NCBI RefSeq assembly: GCF_013004645.1
Contig: NZ_JABEME010000001.1
Coordinates: 682,001 to 746,000 of the forward strand
Source: Stenotrophomonas africana
GTDB lineage: Bacteria; Pseudomonadota; Gammaproteobacteria; Xanthomonadales; Xanthomonadaceae
Length of the DNA stretch: 64,000 nucleotides
Reading direction: 5' to 3'
Below, piece after piece: positions 61,212-64,000 of this stretch. Under the pieces are notes generated by a model. That model was not told the origin of the DNA, did no database searches, and saw only the letters and a program-made list of their open reading frames with translations. The number at the start of each line of letters is the position of its first letter. The stretch's first letter is position 1. The translations under genes were made by a program, and so were the position numbers.

Positions 61212-62156
61212 TCAGGCCGACCATGCCTCGCGGGCGCCTTCGAAGTCGCCCGGCGTGGCCAGTGAACGGCCATCGATGGCCTTGTCGATGCGCTTGACCA
61301 AGCCAGTCAGCACCTTGCCCGGGCCGCACTCGGCAACCTGGGTGATGCCACGGGCGGCCAGCGCCTGCACGCAACCGGTCCACTGCACCGGCTGGTACAA
61401 CTGCTGCACCAGTGCGGTGCGGATCGCGTCAATGCCGTCATGGACCTGGGCATCGACGTTCTGCACCACCGGCAGCTGCGGCGCGTGCCAGTTCAGGCCG
61501 GCCATCACTTCGGCCAGGCGGTTGGCGGCTTCGCGCATCAGCGGGGTATGCGAGGGCACGCTGACGGCCAGCTTGACCGCCTTGCGCACGCCCTTCCCGG
61601 CCAGCAGCGCCAGCGCGCGGTCGACTGCATCGGCGTCGCCACCGATCACGATCTGGCCGGGCGAGTTGAAGTTGGCCGGCACCACCACCTGGCTGCCTGC
61701 GGCTTCGGCGCAGACGTCCAGCACCAGCTGGTCCTCGGCGCCAAGCACCGCAGCCATGGCGCCGACGCCAGCCGGAGCGGCTTCCTGCATCAGCTGGCCG
61801 CGCAGGCGCACCAGGTGCGCACCGTCATGCAGGCTCAGCGCGCCAGCGGCAACCAGTGCGGTGTATTCGCCCAGGCTGTGACCGGCCAGCACCGACGGAC
61901 GCGGACCGCCGACGGCGTTCCAGGCGCGCCACACGCCGATGCTTGCGGCCAGCAGGGCCGGCTGGGTGTATTCGGTACGGTTGAGCATTTCCTCCGGGCC
62001 GCCCTGGGACAGCGCCCACAGGTCGACGCCGGCACCATCGGATGCCTCGGTGAAGGCGTCCCGCACCTGCGGGTGCAGTTCGGCCAGCTCGGCCACCATG
62101 CCCACAGACTGCGAGCCCTGGCCGGGGAAGACAAAAGCGAGGGTGGATACGGTCAC
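61212..62156 (-). CDS. fabD: Malonyl-CoA:ACP transacylase
   Basis: 314 residues with a GTG start. FVFPGQGSQSVGM near the N-terminus, nucleophile Ser94 in AGHSLGEYTALV, and the histidine in SVPSHTPLM. It transfers malonyl from CoA to ACP. The upstream frame stays open, but the GTG starts the protein at the conserved strand. Confidence 0.96.
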   Translation of the reverse strand: MTVSTLAFVFPGQGSQSVGMVAELAELHPQVRDAFTEASDGAGVDLWALSQGGPEEMLNRTEYTQPALLAASIGVWRAWNAVGGPRPSVLAGHSLGEYTALVAAGALSLHDGAHLVRLRGQLMQEAAPAGVGAMAAVLGAEDQLVLDVCAEAAGSQVVVPANFNSPGQIVIGGDADAVDRALALLAGKGVRKAVKLAVSVPSHTPLMREAANRLAEVMAGLNWHAPQLPVVQNVDAQVHDGIDAIRTALVQQLYQPVQWTGCVQALAARGITQVAECGPGKVLTGLVKRIDKAIDGRSLATPGDFEGAREAWSA

Positions 62157-62294
62157 GCGGTCATCCGCTTGTTGCAATCGAAGCGGCCCATGATAAGGGG
62201 GAACATGCCGTGTCGTCTGTACGTGCGCGTATGCACGCGTATGGAGCGCGGCCGCGGGACAACCCGGCATCCGGCGCGGTGTCCCCGCCCAGGT

Positions 62295-62378
62295 AGCGTC
62301 GACTGTTGGTCGACCGCCCCTCGATCTGCCCCTGAAAACCCGCGCTGCGCGCGGATGTCGACCAACAGTCGGCTCCAC
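62295..62378. repeat. Diverged SMAG inverted pair
   Basis: GTAGCGTCGACTGTTGGTCG and its degenerate mirror (GTCGACCAACAGTCGGCTCCAC) flank 37 bases. The right tip reads CCAC rather than CTAC. Between fabD and the kinase-like gene; the rest of this 240-base gap has no other feature. Confidence 0.8.
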
Positions 62379-62396
62379 CGCAGCACGAACCTGCCA

Positions 62397-63179
62397 TCAG
62401 CAGAACAGTTGCAGGACGTCCAGGTCGCCGTCGGCGAGGAAATCCACGCACAGGCCGACCAGCAGCAGCAAGCCAGCGGTGCTGGCGCCGTGGGCAATGA
62501 AGATGGAATGGGCCAGCGCGCGCGCTGAGCGGCCCAGCTTCATGCACACCCGGGCCAGGCTGCGCAGGCGGCCACTGACTGCGTGCACGTGCTCGCGCAC
62601 CGGCGCCTGGGCATCGCCCATCGCCTCGGCCATCATCGCCTGCAGCTGCTCCGGGCGGTCGGCGTAGTACTTGGCCACGCCGTAGCCGAACATCAGCCAG
62701 TCGCGGGCCTGCGCTTCGGACAGATCCATCACTTCCAGCGGATCTTCCTCGAAGTCGATGAAGCCCACCTGCTGCCCATCCCAGGTGAGGTTGCGCGGCA
62801 GCGGCTGGCCGAAATACGCGCCGCGTCCATGCGCCTCGGCGATGGCCTGCATCGCCGCCATCACCAGCCGGTCGCGACCGGCCTCATCGGCCTGGCGCAG
62901 GCAGGTATTGAACGAATTGCCGTTGTCGCCGATCACCAGCGCGGCATGGCCGGTGCCCAGCACGTCGGGCACGTTCACGCCCTGCGCCTGCAGCTCCCCC
63001 AGGCGACGGGCTTCGGTTTCGCGTGCCGCATCACCGCCGCGGTGCGGTGGCGGGCGCAGGGCATCGAGATGGAAACGGCGGGCAACAAAATTGAGCAGGC
63101 CCAGGGCCAGTGCTCGGCTTCCCTTGCCGTACTGCTTCAGCCAGGCACGTTGCCCTTCGATGACGATGGGCTCAACCAT
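62397..63179 (-). CDS. Kinase-like protein (BUD32/InaA-like fold)
   Basis: 260 residues with a perfect AAGGAGG ribosome binding site. N-terminal IEGQRAWLKQYGKGSRA gives a possible ATP-binding lysine; PLPRNLTWDGQQVGFIDFEEDP corresponds to catalytic loop and DFG-like motif of small atypical kinases. A C-terminal hydrophobic helix (GASTAGLLLLVGLCVDFLADG) suggests membrane association. The target is unknown. Its place between fabH and fabD hints at a lipid-related substrate (inference). Confidence 0.7.
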   Translation of the reverse strand: MVEPIVIEGQRAWLKQYGKGSRALALGLLNFVARRFHLDALRPPPHRGGDAARETEARRLGELQAQGVNVPDVLGTGHAALVIGDNGNSFNTCLRQADEAGRDRLVMAAMQAIAEAHGRGAYFGQPLPRNLTWDGQQVGFIDFEEDPLEVMDLSEAQARDWLMFGYGVAKYYADRPEQLQAMMAEAMGDAQAPVREHVHAVSGRLRSLARVCMKLGRSARALAHSIFIAHGASTAGLLLLVGLCVDFLADGDLDVLQLFC

Positions 63180-63256
63180 GACAGGTCCTCCTTAAAACGC
63201 GTTACGGCCCCAGAGGGGCCGCAACGACAGACTTCACGTTGTCGTAACTTGCACTA

Positions 63257-64000
63257 TCAATAGCGCAGTAGGGCCGAACCCCACGTGAAGCCACCGCCGA
63301 AGGCCTCCAGCAGCAGCAGCTGGCCACGCTCGACCTTGCCGGACCGCACGGCCGCATCCAGCGCCAGCGGCACCGAGCCGGACGAGGTGTTGCCATGCTT
63401 GTCGACCGTCACCACCACCTGGTCCATCGACATCTCCAGACGCTTGGCGGTGGCTTCGATGATGCGCAGGTTGGCCTGGTGCGGAATCAGCCAGTCCAGG
63501 TCGGACTTGTCCAGGCCGTTGGCGGCCAGGGTCTCGTCCACGACCGAGTCCAGCGCCTTGACGGCGTACTTGAACACGTCGTTGCCCTTCATGTTGATGG
63601 TGCCACCACCGTTGGCGCCGTCCTTGAAACCGGTCGAGACGCCGACCGGGTTCCACAACAGCTCCTTCTTGCTGCCGTCGGCATGCAGGTGGGTGCTGAG
63701 GATGCCGGTGTCTTCGTCGGCCTTGAGCACGACAGCGCCGGCGCCATCGCCGAACAGCACGCAGGTGGTGCGATCGTTCCAGTCGACCATGCGGGTCAAC
63801 GTTTCAGTGCCGATCACCAGCACGTGCTTGCAGTCGCCGGAGCGGATGAATTTGTCGGCCACGCCCAGCGCGAACACGAAGCCGGAACAGGCTGCGTTGA
63901 CGTCGAAGGCGGGGCACCCGGCCACACCGAGCTTGGCCTGGATCAGGCACGCGGTGGACGGGAAAATGAGATCAGGAGTGGTCGTGCCGACCACGATCAT
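63257..64000 (-). CDS. fabH: 3-oxoacyl-ACP synthase III, C-terminal part (5' end outside window)
   Basis: Frame open to the right edge; about 248 of 320-odd residues are present. The catalytic Cys in NAACSGF, His in PHQANLR and Asn in KHGNTSSGS are all visible; it ends [19 protein letters not shown]. It starts fatty-acid synthesis by condensing acetyl-CoA with malonyl-ACP. Confidence 0.96.
   Translation of the reverse strand: MIVVGTTTPDLIFPSTACLIQAKLGVAGCPAFDVNAACSGFVFALGVADKFIRSGDCKHVLVIGTETLTRMVDWNDRTTCVLFGDGAGAVVLKADEDTGILSTHLHADGSKKELLWNPVGVSTGFKDGANGGGTINMKGNDVFKYAVKALDSVVDETLAANGLDKSDLDWLIPHQANLRIIEATAKRLEMSMDQVVVTVDKHGNTSSGSVPLALDAAVRSGKVERGQLLLLEAFGGGFTWGSALLRY

Overview
The window looks like chromosomal DNA of Stenotrophomonas, most likely the S. 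maltophilia complex. Coding DNA is GC-rich, with GC-rich third positions. GTAG-tipped SMAG/REP hairpins sit in many intergenic gaps. The species markers Smqnr/SmqnrR/SmtcrA and the soxR-mfsA pair are both present, and the fatty-acid block has xanthomonad order. No database search was run; names rest on recognised motifs, length and gene order.

Region 1 (1-30.8 kb) is ordinary chromosome. It holds a DUF4153 tail, a 3-methyladenine glycosylase, a YitT membrane protein, the type IV pilus retraction ATPases pilT and pilU, yggS-proC, several LysR regulators each beside an enzyme or transporter, and soxR divergent from mfsA across a clear SoxR box. It continues with a lipoprotein hydrolase coupled to a DUF4105 protein, a MocR regulator divergent from an EamA exporter across a strong dyad, and the quinolone-protection gene Smqnr divergent from smqnrR-smtcrA across four TGCA half-sites spaced 10 bp. 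It ends with a DUF2946/TonB receptor/PepSY operon probably used for metal uptake.

Region 2 (about 30.9-50.0 kb) is a P2-type phage-tail cluster with no terminase, portal, capsid or integrase gene in the window. This is the composition of an R-type tailocin, like the maltocins described in this species. A divergent left arm carries a putative Acb2/Tad1-family protein, a zinc ribbon and small ORFs. The rightward part has a Toprim/VapE-like replication protein, a dNMP kinase, a Mor-like regulator, a lysis cassette (holin, endolysin, Rz/Rz1) and the tail module V-W-J-I-fibre-chaperone-FI-FII-E/E'-T-U-X-D. Two operons begin at an identical 20-bp element that probably binds the tailocin activator.

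Region 3 (50-53.7 kb) is a variable segment. It has a secreted protein, a tautomerase, two unknown genes and a short secreted RHS-core protein with a toxin-like C-terminus and an adjacent immunity candidate. The toxin module is bounded by a partial duplication of the preceding gene's 3' end and lies next to tRNA-Val(CAC).

Region 4 (53.8-64 kb) is the core minus-strand cluster fabH, a kinase-like gene, fabD, fabG, acpP, fabF, pabB, mltG, tmk, holB and pilZ. It links fatty-acid, folate, peptidoglycan and dTTP synthesis with replication and pilus control. fabH runs off the right edge.
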